Shown: piece after piece, positions 53,655 through 61,558 of the stretch
Position numbering within the stretch: position 1 is the first letter of the stretch
Layout of the letters: the number at the start of each line of letters is the position of its first letter
Source of the DNA: Alphaproteobacteria bacterium
Lineage (GTDB): Bacteria > Pseudomonadota > Alphaproteobacteria > Caulobacterales > Parvularculaceae
DNA: 64,000 nt
Assembly: GCA_016125425.1 (NCBI GenBank)
Contig: WGLT01000012.1
Span: forward strand, 1-64,000
Direction: 5' to 3'
Made by a program: the position numbers and the translations under genes
Notes under the pieces: generated by a model
Seen by the model: the letters and a program-made list of their open reading frames with translations, nothing else
Database searches by the model: none
Told to the model about the DNA's origin: nothing

Positions 53655-54287
53655 TCACAATGTCCCGTAAAGCCGGTCGCCGGCGTCGCCGAGGCCTGGA
53701 AGAATATAGCCCTTTTCATCGAGGCCGCGGTCGAGCGCGCCGGCGAAGATCGGCACGTCCGGATGCGCTTTGGCGAGGGCGGCGACGCCTTCGGGCGCGG
53801 CGACGAGCGCGACGAATTTGAGGCGTTTTGCGCCGGCGCGCTTCAATAACGAGAGCGCCATCGACGCCGTATTGCCGGTCGCGAGCATCGGATCGGCGAC
53901 GACGACCAGTCTCTCGCCGAGGCGATCGGGAACGCGGAAATAATATCGCACGGCCTCGAGCGTTTGATGATCGCGATACGCCCCGACATGGCCGACCGGC
54001 GCGGAGGGCATGAGATCGAGCATGCCGTCGACGAGCCCGTTGCCCGCGCGCAGAATTGAAATCAGCGCGACGGAACCTGAATCAAGCGTCGGGAAGCGCC
54101 CGCTTTCGAGCGGCGTTTCGATATCGGTCTCGCCAAGTTCGAGATCGCGCGTCGCTTCGTAAAGAAGGAGCGGGGCGATCTCGCGCATCACTTGCCGGAA
54201 AAGCGGCGGCGGCGTCGTCCTGTCGCGCAAAATGGTGAGCTTGTGCCGGACGAGGGGATGGTCGACCACGGTCAAAGTCTTCGCCAT
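53655..54287 (-). CDS. upp: Uracil phosphoribosyltransferase
   Basis: Converts uracil and PRPP to UMP in pyrimidine salvage. At 210 residues it is the standard size. The PRPP-binding motif is VVVADPMLATGNTAS (about residues 129-143), and the substrate-binding C-terminus is ILPGLGDAGDRLYGTL. An early helix carries HPLVRHKLTILRDRTT. The start at 54287 follows GGGGAG. It is divergent from a cytosine deaminase gene, so cytosine to uracil to UMP can be made from neighbouring genes. Confidence 0.95.
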   Translation of the reverse strand: MAKTLTVVDHPLVRHKLTILRDRTTPPPLFRQVMREIAPLLLYEATRDLELGETDIETPLESGRFPTLDSGSVALISILRAGNGLVDGMLDLMPSAPVGHVGAYRDHQTLEAVRYYFRVPDRLGERLVVVADPMLATGNTASMALSLLKRAGAKRLKFVALVAAPEGVAALAKAHPDVPIFAGALDRGLDEKGYILPGLGDAGDRLYGTL

Positions 54288-54398
54288 TTTCTGGTTTCTC
54301 CCCGCGCGGGCGGCTGTCATTCGGCGCAGGATCCTATCAGCTTGGGCTCGGCGCCGGAACCGCCTAGACTTTGCGCGTTGACGTCTGGAGGAGCCGGG

Positions 54399-54851
54399 AT
54401 GAGCCGCCTGACCGACTGGGACCGCCGCTTCGCCGAACTCGCCTTCCTCGAAGCGAAAAAGAGCGCCGATAATGGCGGACTGCCGATCGGCTCGGTCGTC
54501 GCGCGCGGGCAAAGGCTGCTCTCATCGGGCCATAATCAGCGCGTCCAGAAGGGCGATCCGATCGCGCACGGGGAAATGGACGCGCTTCGCAAGGCCGGGC
54601 GCCAGGCGAGCTATCGCGACGTCACGCTCTACACCTCGCTTTCGCCCTGCATGATGTGCGCGGGGACGATCGTGCAGTTCAAAATTCCCCGCGTCATCAT
54701 CAACGATACGAAGAATTTCGGCGGCAACGAGGCCTTTCTGCGCGAGCGCGGCGTCGAGGTGATCGACATCGCGCATCAGGAGTCAATCGACCTGATGGCG
54801 CGCTTCATCGCCGAGCATCCCGATCTCTGGAACGAAGACATCATGGAATAG
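54399..54851 (+). CDS. Cytosine deaminase, yeast FCY1-like type
   Basis: A 150-residue zinc nucleoside/nucleobase deaminase of the CDA superfamily. The zinc motifs are DPIAHGEMDAL (about residues 48-58) and SPCMMCAGTI (about residues 83-92). The C-terminus FIAEHPDLWNEDIME closely recalls yeast cytosine deaminase (FIDERPQDWFEDIGE), rather than guanine deaminase or tRNA adenosine deaminase. It is therefore expected to convert cytosine to uracil, feeding the divergent upp gene. It starts after TGGAGGAG. Bacterial cytosine deaminases of the CodA amidohydrolase type are unrelated. Confidence 0.8.
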   Translation: MSRLTDWDRRFAELAFLEAKKSADNGGLPIGSVVARGQRLLSSGHNQRVQKGDPIAHGEMDALRKAGRQASYRDVTLYTSLSPCMMCAGTIVQFKIPRVIINDTKNFGGNEAFLRERGVEVIDIAHQESIDLMARFIAEHPDLWNEDIME

Positions 54852-54878
54852 CGCGCCCGCGCGCGCTGTCTTCGCGTT

Positions 54879-56075
54879 TCAGCTCCGGCGATGCGGCGCG
54901 AGGGCTGCGATGACGAGAACGAACGCCGCCGCTGAAAATCCGGCGCCCGCCAGAAAGCTCGCCGCGGGACCGAATTCGGTCCAGACGAGTCCGGCGAGAA
55001 CGCTGGCGAGAAGCGCCGCCAATCCGCCCGCAAGATTGAAGACGCCGAAGGCGCTGGCGCGCAGAGTCTCCGGCGCGGTGTCTGCGACGAGCTTGGCCAG
55101 CAGCCCCTGCGTCAGCGCCATATGCAATCCCCAAAGCGCGATTCCGGCGAAAACGCCCGCCAATCCCGGCGGAAAGGCGAGAAGGCAATCGGCGGCGATG
55201 AGAACCCCGAGCCCCGAAAGCAGGAGCCCGCGCGCGGCGATGCGGTCCGAAAGCGCGCCGGCGGGATAGGCGCCGAGCGCGTAGAACAGATTGAGCGCGA
55301 CAAAAGCAAGCGGCGCCAGCATCATCGACAGGCCGGCGCCGGTCGCGCGCAGAACAAGAAAGGCTTCGCTGAAACGCGCCAGCGATATGAGAACGCCGAT
55401 CGTCAGCACCCGCATGAAAGGCGCCCCGAGTCTCCTGACGTCCGCGAAACGAAGGGCCGCGCGCGGCGCGGGCGCGCTCTCTGCGCCCGATTCGCGCACG
55501 CCCGCGGCGACGACGAGAACGGCGATCCAGGCCGGGATCGCGGCGATCCAGAACACGCGGACGATGTCGTCAGAAAACAGCGCCATCAGCCCGATGGCGG
55601 CGAGCGGTCCGGCGAGCGCGCCGGCCGTATCCAGCCCCTGTCTCAATCCGTAGGCGCGCCCGCGGATTTCGGGCGCCGTCGCATCGGCGACAAGCGCGTC
55701 GCGCGGCGCGCCCCTGATCCCCTTGCCGACGCGGTCGATGAACCGCGCGCCGAGTACGAGCGCCGGCGCCGTCGCAAGGGGAAACAGCGGCTTGGAAAGC
55801 GCCGCAAGTCCGTAGCCCAGAAGGATAAGAGGCTTGCGCCGCCGGAAGCGGTCGGAGACCCAGCCCGAAAAAACTTTCGTCACCGAAGATGTCGCCTCCG
55901 CAACGCCGTCGATCAACCCGACGACCGCGACGCTTGCGCCGAGCGTTCCCGTCAGGAACAGCGGCAAGAGCGCGTGGATGATTTCGGACGAGGCGTCCAT
56001 GAAGAAGCTGACGAGCCCGAGCGCCCACACCGTGCGCGGCATCGTCGCCTGCCGCTGGCGCGCGGCGCGCGTCAT
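54879..56075 (-). CDS. MFS transporter
   Basis: A 398-residue major facilitator protein with about 12 transmembrane segments. The A motif is GWVSDRFRRRKPLILLGYG and a matching helix 5/6 region reads ARFIDRVGKGIRGAPRDALVAD. The N-terminal SFFMDASSEIIHALLPLFL is characteristic of a broad drug/unknown-substrate subgroup. The substrate is not readable. The start is ATG 56075, coupled by an ATGA overlap to a small upstream frame. It converges with the cytosine deaminase gene. Confidence 0.85.
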   Translation of the reverse strand: MTRAARQRQATMPRTVWALGLVSFFMDASSEIIHALLPLFLTGTLGASVAVVGLIDGVAEATSSVTKVFSGWVSDRFRRRKPLILLGYGLAALSKPLFPLATAPALVLGARFIDRVGKGIRGAPRDALVADATAPEIRGRAYGLRQGLDTAGALAGPLAAIGLMALFSDDIVRVFWIAAIPAWIAVLVVAAGVRESGAESAPAPRAALRFADVRRLGAPFMRVLTIGVLISLARFSEAFLVLRATGAGLSMMLAPLAFVALNLFYALGAYPAGALSDRIAARGLLLSGLGVLIAADCLLAFPPGLAGVFAGIALWGLHMALTQGLLAKLVADTAPETLRASAFGVFNLAGGLAALLASVLAGLVWTEFGPAASFLAGAGFSAAAFVLVIAALAPHRRS

Positions 56076-56170
56076 GCGTCGACGAGACGCGCGGCGATCG
56101 ACCGAGCGTCGCCTGCAATGATGACGGCGCCGCCGCCTGCGAGAAACGCCATTCGCCGCGTCGCGCTCAT
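56072..56170 (-). CDS. 32-residue upstream open frame, translationally coupled
   Basis: ATG 56170 is preceded by GGGGGA with about four bases of spacing, and the frame ends in ATGA overlapping the MFS start. It encodes a short Ala/Arg-rich peptide (MSATRRMAFLAGGGAVIIAG and onward). It could be a leader peptide that couples translation, or a relict of a larger gene. There is no homology I recognise. Confidence 0.35.
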   Translation of the reverse strand: MSATRRMAFLAGGGAVIIAGDARSIAARLVDA

Positions 56171-56193
56171 CGGATCCCCCGTTTGTCGTAAGG

Positions 56194-57150
56194 CTAGGGT
56201 AGCGGGCCGCCGCCCGTAAACACAATCAATACGCCTGAAATCGTGACAATGGAAAGCGCGGTCGAGACCGCGATCGCGGCGACGGTTTCTTTTACATAAT
56301 ATCCGTAATGCGTCGTCATCACATAAGCGCCGACGGCGGTCGGCATCGACGTAAAGAGCGCGATCGCCGCGAGATAGTCGTGTTCGGCGACGCCGAGACT
56401 GCGGATCGCAGCCTGCGCAAGCAGCGGCAGCGCGAGCATTTTGAGCAACGGAATCGCGGCGATCTTCAGGCCGGACTGCTTCATGTCCGGCAAAGGATGC
56501 GTCGCCAGAAAGAGTCCCATCGAAAACAGCGCGACCGGTCCGCCCGCATGGCCGATCAAATCGAAAAAGGCGCGCGCCGGACCCGGCAGCGTCAGGCCGA
56601 GCGAAGCGGCCATAAAGCCGAGCAGCGCGCCGTCGACGATGGGATTTTTCAGAGGCCGTATGAAGAACCGCAGCAGCGCTTCGCTTGCGCCTGCCTTTTT
56701 CTCGTTTTCGTCGGCCGCCATGATCGAGGCGCCGACGCCGATGATGAGAATGCCTTCGACGAGCATCAGAACGACGAAGGGGCGCGCCCAGTCTCCCACC
56801 CCGAGCGCGATCGGCAGGCCGAGAAAAACCGCGTTGCCGACGGTCGATGCGAAAGCGTGCGCGCCGGCGTCGGGCGGCGAAAGCCTGAAAATCCGTCTGC
56901 CGATGAAATAGGCGGCGGACATTACGATCAGCGCGGGAACGCCATAGGAGAGGGCGAGCAGCCCGTCTTCGCCGGACAGCCCCTTTGCGCCCGACATCAG
57001 GCCGAACAGCGCCGCGGGCATGGCGAAGCGAAAGACGAAGCGATTGAGCGCGGCTGAGTCCTCCGCGGTGGCGAGCTTGAGCCGTCCGGCGAGAAGGCCG
57101 GCGGCGATGACCGCAAAGACGGGAAGGGCGACGGAGACGACTGAGGACAT
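56194..57150 (-). CDS. AEC (auxin efflux carrier) family transporter
   Basis: A 318-residue membrane protein with ten transmembrane helices in two inverted repeats. The first repeat starts VALPVFAVIAAGLLAGRL and contains LNRFVFRFAMPAALFGLM. Crossing helices have proline kinks, such as STVGNAVFLGLPIALGVG and FTSMPTAVGAYVMTT. Bacterial AEC proteins export or import organic acids such as malonate or malate. The start at 57150 was chosen over the longer frame. It is divergent from the ArsR gene. Confidence 0.85.
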   Translation of the reverse strand: MSSVVSVALPVFAVIAAGLLAGRLKLATAEDSAALNRFVFRFAMPAALFGLMSGAKGLSGEDGLLALSYGVPALIVMSAAYFIGRRIFRLSPPDAGAHAFASTVGNAVFLGLPIALGVGDWARPFVVLMLVEGILIIGVGASIMAADENEKKAGASEALLRFFIRPLKNPIVDGALLGFMAASLGLTLPGPARAFFDLIGHAGGPVALFSMGLFLATHPLPDMKQSGLKIAAIPLLKMLALPLLAQAAIRSLGVAEHDYLAAIALFTSMPTAVGAYVMTTHYGYYVKETVAAIAVSTALSIVTISGVLIVFTGGGPLP

Positions 57151-57272
57151 GAGCGGCTGGCCGGTTTCGAATTGAACGCTCCGTTCCTGCCGGGGCTTTG
57201 CGCTCCGGGTCAACGCATTCGCGCCGCCGGGCCTTCTTGACGGGCGCGGAAGCGGGCTGTATTTAACACATA

Positions 57273-57284
57273 AGTTAATTAACT
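57273..57284. promoter_or_regulatory. Palindromic operator upstream of the ArsR gene
   Basis: AGTTAATTAACT is a perfect 12-base palindrome in an AT-rich patch, with a further TTAAC half-site six bases upstream (TTAAC-N6-GTTAATTAAC). It lies 16 bases before the arsR start, overlapping the place of a -10 box or start region. It is a likely autoregulation site and could also control the divergent transporter. Confidence 0.55.
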
Positions 57285-57300
57285 GAGAGGTTTAGCCGAG

Positions 57301-57651
57301 ATGTCCGGCGATCCTTTGGACCTGGCGTTCGCCGCCCTCGCCGACCCGACGCGGCGGGCGATTCTCGCCCGGCTCGCCTCGGGGGAAGCGACCGTGAACG
57401 AGCTCGCCGAGCCTTTCGATATGAGCCTGCCCGCCGTCTCCAAGCACCTCAAAGTCCTTGAGCGGGCCGGCCTCATCACCCGCGAGCGCGCCGCGCAGCG
57501 GCGTCCGGCGAGGCTCGACCCGCAAGGCCTGAAAAGCGTCGATGCGTGGCTCGGACGATATCGCCGCTTCTGGGAGGAAGGCTTCGAGCGTCTCGACGCC
57601 TATCTTCAGGAGGTTCAGGCGGATAAGAAATCCGTACACGGAATACGGTAG
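57301..57651 (+). CDS. ArsR-family transcriptional regulator
   Basis: A 116-residue winged helix-turn-helix repressor. The fold opens FAALADPTRRAILARLA, and the recognition helix is PAVSKHLKVLERAGLI with a wing of ERAAQRRPARL. The metal motif ELCVCDL of ArsR/SmtB sensors is missing, so it belongs to the ArsR subgroup found with SRPBCC genes. It is the first gene of a plus-strand cluster with a VOC protein, two SRPBCC proteins and a YceI protein, and presumably controls it. Confidence 0.9.
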   Translation: MSGDPLDLAFAALADPTRRAILARLASGEATVNELAEPFDMSLPAVSKHLKVLERAGLITRERAAQRRPARLDPQGLKSVDAWLGRYRRFWEEGFERLDAYLQEVQADKKSVHGIR

Positions 57652-57693
57652 GAGCTTCGGAGAAGCCGCTGGAATGCGCTGCAAGAGGCCGTC

Positions 57694-58179
57694 ATGAAAA
57701 AGATCGCGCCCTGTCTGTGGTTCGACGACCAGGCCGAAGAGGCGGCCGGTTTCTACTGCTCGCTGTTTCCCAATTCCAAAATTGTCCGGATCAATCGATA
57801 TCCGGAGGCGGGCGGGGATGTTCACGGCAAGGAGGCCGGCTCCGTCATGACCGTCGAATTCGAATTGAACGGCCAGCCCTTCCTCGCCCTGAACGGCGGC
57901 CCGCATTTTCGGTTCAATGAAGCCGTGTCCATGCAGATTCCCTGCGAAAGCCAGGCGGAAGTCGATTTTTACTGGTCGAGGCTCGTCGCCGGCGGCGGAG
58001 AGGAAGGCCCGTGCGGCTGGGTGAAAGACAGGTTCGGGCTTTCCTGGCAGATCACGCCGACGAAGCTCGCAGAGCTGTTCCACAGCGCGGAGGGCGCGCG
58101 CGCCGCCCGCGTCATGACCGCGATGCTGACGATGAGGAAACTCGATCTCGCCGCGCTCGAGGCGGCGGGGAGCGAATAA
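57694..58179 (+). CDS. VOC-family (PhnB-like) protein
   Basis: A 161-residue glyoxalase/VOC-fold protein, PhnB-like. It begins PCLWFDDQAEEAAGFYCSLF and includes VEFELNGQPFLALNGGPHF. The C-terminal domain VDFYWSRLVAGGGEEG is followed by CGWVKDRFGLSWQI, which matches the PhnB/3-demethylubiquinone methyltransferase-like family. Such proteins can bind metals, antibiotics or toxic aldehydes. The gene follows arsR by 42 bases. Confidence 0.87.
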   Translation: MKKIAPCLWFDDQAEEAAGFYCSLFPNSKIVRINRYPEAGGDVHGKEAGSVMTVEFELNGQPFLALNGGPHFRFNEAVSMQIPCESQAEVDFYWSRLVAGGGEEGPCGWVKDRFGLSWQITPTKLAELFHSAEGARAARVMTAMLTMRKLDLAALEAAGSE

Positions 58180-58204
58180 TGTGATCAGAAAGGGAAAGGC
58201 GACA

Positions 58205-58648
58205 ATGACCAATACAGTCCGTTTGCACCGCGTCCTCGCAACGAGCCCCGAAAAAGTCTATCGCGCGTTCATTGAAGCGGACGCGGCGGCGAAATGGATG
58301 CCGCCCAACGGCTTCACCTGCACGGTGCATCATCAGGAGCCGAAAGTCGGCGGGACCTACAAGATGTCCTTCCGAAATTTCACGACGGGCAAAAGCCATT
58401 CCTTCGGCGGCGAATATGTCGAGCTGAAACCGGGCGAGCGCCTCGTCTACACCGACAAATTCGACGATCCCAATCTGCCGGGTCAAATTCAGGTGACCGT
58501 GACGTTGAAGAAAGTGTCCTGCGGAACCGAACTTGAAATCGTGCAGTCGGGATTGCCGGACGCGATCCCTGCGGAGGCTTGTTATCTCGGCTGGCAGGAA
58601 TCGCTCGGCAACCTTGCGAGACTCGTCGAGCCCGAGATCAATCAGTAA
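58205..58648 (+). CDS. SRPBCC (AHSA1-type) domain protein
   Basis: A 147-residue START-like ligand-binding protein. The opening TVRLHRVLATSPEKVYRAF is family-typical and is followed by DAAAKWMPPNGFTC, a GGTYKMSFRNFTTGKSH strand and a C-terminal helix with GWQESLGNLARLVEPEI. AHSA1-like members bind hydrophobic ligands or act on them. The in-frame GTG 24 bases earlier overlaps the VOC gene end; I chose ATG 58205, after AAAGGCG. Confidence 0.85.
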   Translation: MTNTVRLHRVLATSPEKVYRAFIEADAAAKWMPPNGFTCTVHHQEPKVGGTYKMSFRNFTTGKSHSFGGEYVELKPGERLVYTDKFDDPNLPGQIQVTVTLKKVSCGTELEIVQSGLPDAIPAEACYLGWQESLGNLARLVEPEINQ

Positions 58649-58732
58649 CGCGCGGCGGCCTGAAGACAGCGATCGCGCCCCGACCGGTCAGGGGCGCCGA
58701 AGCCAGGCGGCGGCTAAAATCAGGAGATGAAA

Positions 58733-59428
58733 ATGAAACGCATGCTGACGGCGGCTTTGACGCCGATCCTTCTGCTCGCCGCCGCTTGCGGCCAAGGCGA
58801 ATCGGCGGCGACGAAGACGCAAATGGCGGCGGCGACGACATTGACGCCGGCCGGCCTCGAGCCCGCGCCCGCCGGCGATTACACGCTCGACAAGGCGCAT
58901 GCGAGCCTCGTCTTCAAAGTCGATCATATCGGTTTTTCAAACTGGACGGCGCGGTTTTCGAAATTCGACGCGGCGTTGCATTTCGACCCCGCAAATCCCG
59001 CATCATCCGCTGTCGAAGCGAGCATCGATGCGTCATCGATCGATCCCGCAAACCCGCCGGAAGGCTTTATCGCCATGCTGACCGGCGAGAAATTTCTCGA
59101 TGCGAAGGCCTATCCCCAGATGACGTTCAAGACGACGAAGGTCGAAGTAACGGGCGCTAATACGGCGAAAGTCACAGGCGATTTCACCCTGCGCGGTCAA
59201 ACGCATCCGCTCATTCTGAAAGTCGTCTATAATGGCGGCTACGCCGGCCATCCTTACGAGCCGAATGCGCGCATTGGATTTTCTGCACACGGATCGATTA
59301 AACGATCCGATTACGGCGTCGATTACGGCCTGCCCCCGCCTGGGACGACCATGGGCGTCGGCGACAAGGTCGACATCGTCATCGAAGCCGAATTCACCGG
59401 CCCGCCGCTGAGGAAGACAGCGGAATGA
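58733..59428 (+). CDS. YceI-family periplasmic lipoprotein
   Basis: A 231-residue YceI lipocalin-like protein. The signal peptide ends LLAAAC, a lipobox, so it is probably lipidated. The domain begins YTLDKAHASLVFKVDHIGFS and includes TGEKFLDAKAYPQMTFKTTK and FTLRGQTHPLILKVV. YceI proteins bind isoprenoid-like amphiphiles such as polyprenols and are often stress-induced. ATG 58733 was chosen because AGGAG lies six bases upstream; an earlier ATG at 58727 has no spacing. Confidence 0.88.
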   Translation: MKRMLTAALTPILLLAAACGQGESAATKTQMAAATTLTPAGLEPAPAGDYTLDKAHASLVFKVDHIGFSNWTARFSKFDAALHFDPANPASSAVEASIDASSIDPANPPEGFIAMLTGEKFLDAKAYPQMTFKTTKVEVTGANTAKVTGDFTLRGQTHPLILKVVYNGGYAGHPYEPNARIGFSAHGSIKRSDYGVDYGLPPPGTTMGVGDKVDIVIEAEFTGPPLRKTAE

Positions 59429-59477
59429 GAGGCATATTCCCTTCCTTTAAAGGGGGCGCAAGAAAGGGAGCTTGGGC

Positions 59478-59960
59478 ATGGCCGGCGCCGCCGTAAATCC
59501 GAGCCTCAAATTGCAGCGCCGGTTCGCCGCGCCGGCCCGCCTTGTCTATGCGGCCTGGACCGAGCCCGAACGCATGCTCGGCTGGTGGGCGACGAAAGAC
59601 GCCGTCACCCTGCACGCCGAGGCCGATGTGCGCGTCGGCGGGCGCTTCCGCGTTCGCTTCAGAACGCCGGACGGCGAAGACCATGACGTGAGCGGGACCT
59701 ATCTCGACGTCGAGCCTGAGAAAAAGCTCGTCTTCACCTGGAGCTGGATTTCGACGCCGGAGCGCCAGTCGCGGGTGACGCTTGTTTTCAAGGACGAAGG
59801 CGAGAAGTGCCTGCTGACATTGCTGCACGAACAATTCGCCGACGAAGCCGCGCGCGACAATCATCGCACGGGCTGGGCCGAGGCGCTGGATAATCTCGAG
59901 ACGTTTGTCGCGGCGCGCGCTATCGTCCGTAAAGAAACGAACCCGGAAGGGAGAGAATGA
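59478..59960 (+). CDS. SRPBCC (AHSA1-type) domain protein
   Basis: A 160-residue START-like protein: LQRRFAAPARLVYAAWTEPE at the start, RMLGWWATKDAVTLH, GGRFRVRFRTPDGEDHDVSG and KKLVFTWSWISTPERQS. It is the second AHSA1-like member in the cluster and resembles the type widely paired with ArsR regulators. GGGAG stands seven bases before the ATG. Its 3' end overlaps the next gene by four bases, so the membrane protein is probably part of the same operon. Confidence 0.85.
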   Translation: MAGAAVNPSLKLQRRFAAPARLVYAAWTEPERMLGWWATKDAVTLHAEADVRVGGRFRVRFRTPDGEDHDVSGTYLDVEPEKKLVFTWSWISTPERQSRVTLVFKDEGEKCLLTLLHEQFADEAARDNHRTGWAEALDNLETFVAARAIVRKETNPEGRE

Positions 59961-60454
59961 CGGCGCCGGACATTTCCATCCCGCGCGCCCGCCTTGGCGC
60001 GGCGATCCTTCTTTCCGGCCTCGCCGGCGGCGGCGCCGATCTTCTGAGCGCCTTCGTCGTTTACGGGCTTTGGAAAGGCGTCAGCGTCATGCGCGTCTGC
60101 CAGTCCGTCGCGAGCGGCTGGTTCGGCAAGGCCGCCTATGAGGGCGGGCTGTCGACCGCTGCGGCGGGCTTCGCCTCGCATTTCGCCATCGCGATCGCCG
60201 CCGCCGCCATTTATGTGGCGGCGAGCTGCAAAATCAGGGTGCTGATCAAAAGGCCGGTCGCATGCGGCCTGCTTTTCGGCGCGGCGGCGTGGATCGTGAT
60301 GAATTTCGTCGTCATTCCGCTTTCGGCGATCGGCCCCCGGCCGGTCCCGCCGCTCGTTCCCCTGCTCGTATCGATCAGTCTCAATGTCTTGTTTTTCGGG
60401 CCGCCGATCGCGCTCGTCGCGCGGCGCTTTGCGACATCGCCCGGCGCCGCCTGA
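59957..60454 (+). CDS. Small four-helix membrane protein
   Basis: A 165-residue protein with hydrophobic segments at about residues 15-37, 68-90, 99-121 and 135-158. Conserved-looking features are LSGLAGGGADLLSAFVVYG, SGWFGKAAYEGG and the aromatic/proline-rich FVVIPLSAIGPRP. I do not recognise the family with certainty; it resembles uncharacterised YagU/DUF1440-like proteins. It overlaps the SRPBCC gene by four bases. Confidence 0.7.
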   Translation: MTAPDISIPRARLGAAILLSGLAGGGADLLSAFVVYGLWKGVSVMRVCQSVASGWFGKAAYEGGLSTAAAGFASHFAIAIAAAAIYVAASCKIRVLIKRPVACGLLFGAAAWIVMNFVVIPLSAIGPRPVPPLVPLLVSISLNVLFFGPPIALVARRFATSPGAA

Positions 60455-60773
60455 GCGCCGCGTCCCGGCGCGGGGCCGCAAAAAGCAACGGCGCCGATAC
60501 GCGGCGCCGCTGGAACGCATGGAAGGATATCGTCGGGCGGGGCGGGGGGACATGATTTCCCGGGGGCTGGGGGCGATGATTAACCGGAATCTCCGGTCCG
60601 GCCGCGCCCGCCCGACTGTTTCAGTCTCGCGCCCGATTGCGGCGCGCAAAGGAAGGAATTGCGGCGAATTCTTGGTGAAGACCCGTTTACCCTCACGAAG
60701 CCGCGAGCGCCTCGGCCCGCCGGCGGCGGTAAACGCTTGCGCCGGGCCGCGGGGAGGGCGAATAATCCCTCCA
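60455..60773. other. Intergenic stretch without a recognised gene
   Basis: These 319 bases hold no supported gene. Two adjacent CGGCGCCG palindromes (60490-60510) form a hairpin that could end the ArsR-cluster transcripts; on the minus strand it is followed by TTGCTTTTT, but no minus-strand gene leads into it. Short G-rich runs follow. Several longer open frames cross here, but their codons look incidental. Confidence 0.4.
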
Positions 60774-61115
60774 ATGCAGCTTCAGTCCGCCTGTCAGGGT
60801 CCGCCCGCCAGAGGCGCCGCGACGAGTTTCACCCGCGCAGAGCTTGCGCGAATTCTCTCCACCTATGGACAGTTCGTCGCCGCGGGCGAGTGGCGCGACT
60901 ATGCGATCGATCATCTGAAGGACGCCGCGGTCTTCTCGGTTTTCCGCCGCGCCGCGGAAGCGCCGCTCTATCGCATCGAAAAGCGGCCGAGACTCGCCGG
61001 CAAACAGGGCCAGTGGCTGGTCGTTTCCATGGGCGGCGTCATTCTCAAACGCGGCCATGATCTTGCGCAGGTTCTGAAGGTCTTCGAGCGCCGGCGGTTG
61101 AAACTGGCCGAGTGA
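60774..61115 (+). CDS. DUF2794 family protein
   Basis: A 113-residue soluble protein matching DUF2794, an alphaproteobacterial family: FTRAELARILSTYGQFVAAG, EWRDYAIDHLKDAAVFSVFRR, APLYRIEKRPRLAGKQGQW and GGVILKRGHDLAQVLKVFE. Function is unknown. The start at 60774 is the last in-frame ATG before the conserved part; no strong Shine-Dalgarno is visible. It converges with csoR. Confidence 0.85.
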   Translation: MQLQSACQGPPARGAATSFTRAELARILSTYGQFVAAGEWRDYAIDHLKDAAVFSVFRRAAEAPLYRIEKRPRLAGKQGQWLVVSMGGVILKRGHDLAQVLKVFERRRLKLAE

Positions 61116-61215
61116 GCGGCTCCGTTTCCATTCCGGATGCGGCGGTCGCAGAGGCAGGACAAGGCCGGCCGGCGCGAAACCCCGGCCGCTTCGCGCGGAC
61201 GCGCATTGCGACGCG

Positions 61216-61497
61216 CTAGCTTTTGAACTTCCCGAACAGTCGGACGAGCTCCTCGAATTTTTTCTGCTTTTCCGCGGCGCTCCCCGACTTCATCGCCTCG
61301 GCGACGCAGGTTGCGGCGTGGTCTTCGAGAACGGCGTCCTCGACCCGGGCGAGCGCCGCCTTGACCGCGCGGATCTGCGTCAAGACGTCGATGCAATAGC
61401 GGTCTTCCTCAAGCATGCGCGCGACCCCCGACACCTGGCCGGCGATGCGGTTCAGCCTTTTGACGATCGGAGCGCGGTCATGACAGGCGCGGCTCAT
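61216..61497 (-). CDS. csoR: CsoR-type copper-sensing repressor
   Basis: A 93-residue member of the CsoR/RcnR/FrmR family. The Cu(I)-binding triad is intact: Cys35 in EEDRYCID, His60 and Cys64 in EDHAATC, with Cys-x24-His-x3-Cys spacing as in CsoR and unlike RcnR or FrmR. A copper-responsive repressor is therefore expected; in the apo form it binds DNA and Cu(I) releases it. The start is uncertain between 61497 and 61503, the latter lying inside the operator. It is divergent from the copA gene. Confidence 0.88.
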   Translation of the reverse strand: MSRACHDRAPIVKRLNRIAGQVSGVARMLEEDRYCIDVLTQIRAVKAALARVEDAVLEDHAATCVAEAMKSGSAAEKQKKFEELVRLFGKFKS

Positions 61498-61501
61498 TGA
61501 C

Positions 61502-61522
61502 ATATACCTTATAGGGGTATAT
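61502..61522. promoter_or_regulatory. Candidate CsoR operator
   Basis: ATATACC-N7-GGTATAT is a perfect seven-base inverted repeat with a G-tract in its centre (TTATAGG), which fits CsoR-type sites (ATACCC...GGGTAT). It overlaps or immediately precedes the csoR start and lies 37-57 bases before the copA ATG, so one site could repress both genes. Confidence 0.6.
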
Positions 61523-61558
61523 GGCATATAACCGGATCCGGACCGGAGGTCAAACGGC

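Noticed and set aside
60384-60773. Longer N-terminus for the DUF2794 protein
   Set aside because: The added 130 residues overlap the preceding gene in another frame and are basic low-complexity sequence; the DUF2794 core starts after 60774.
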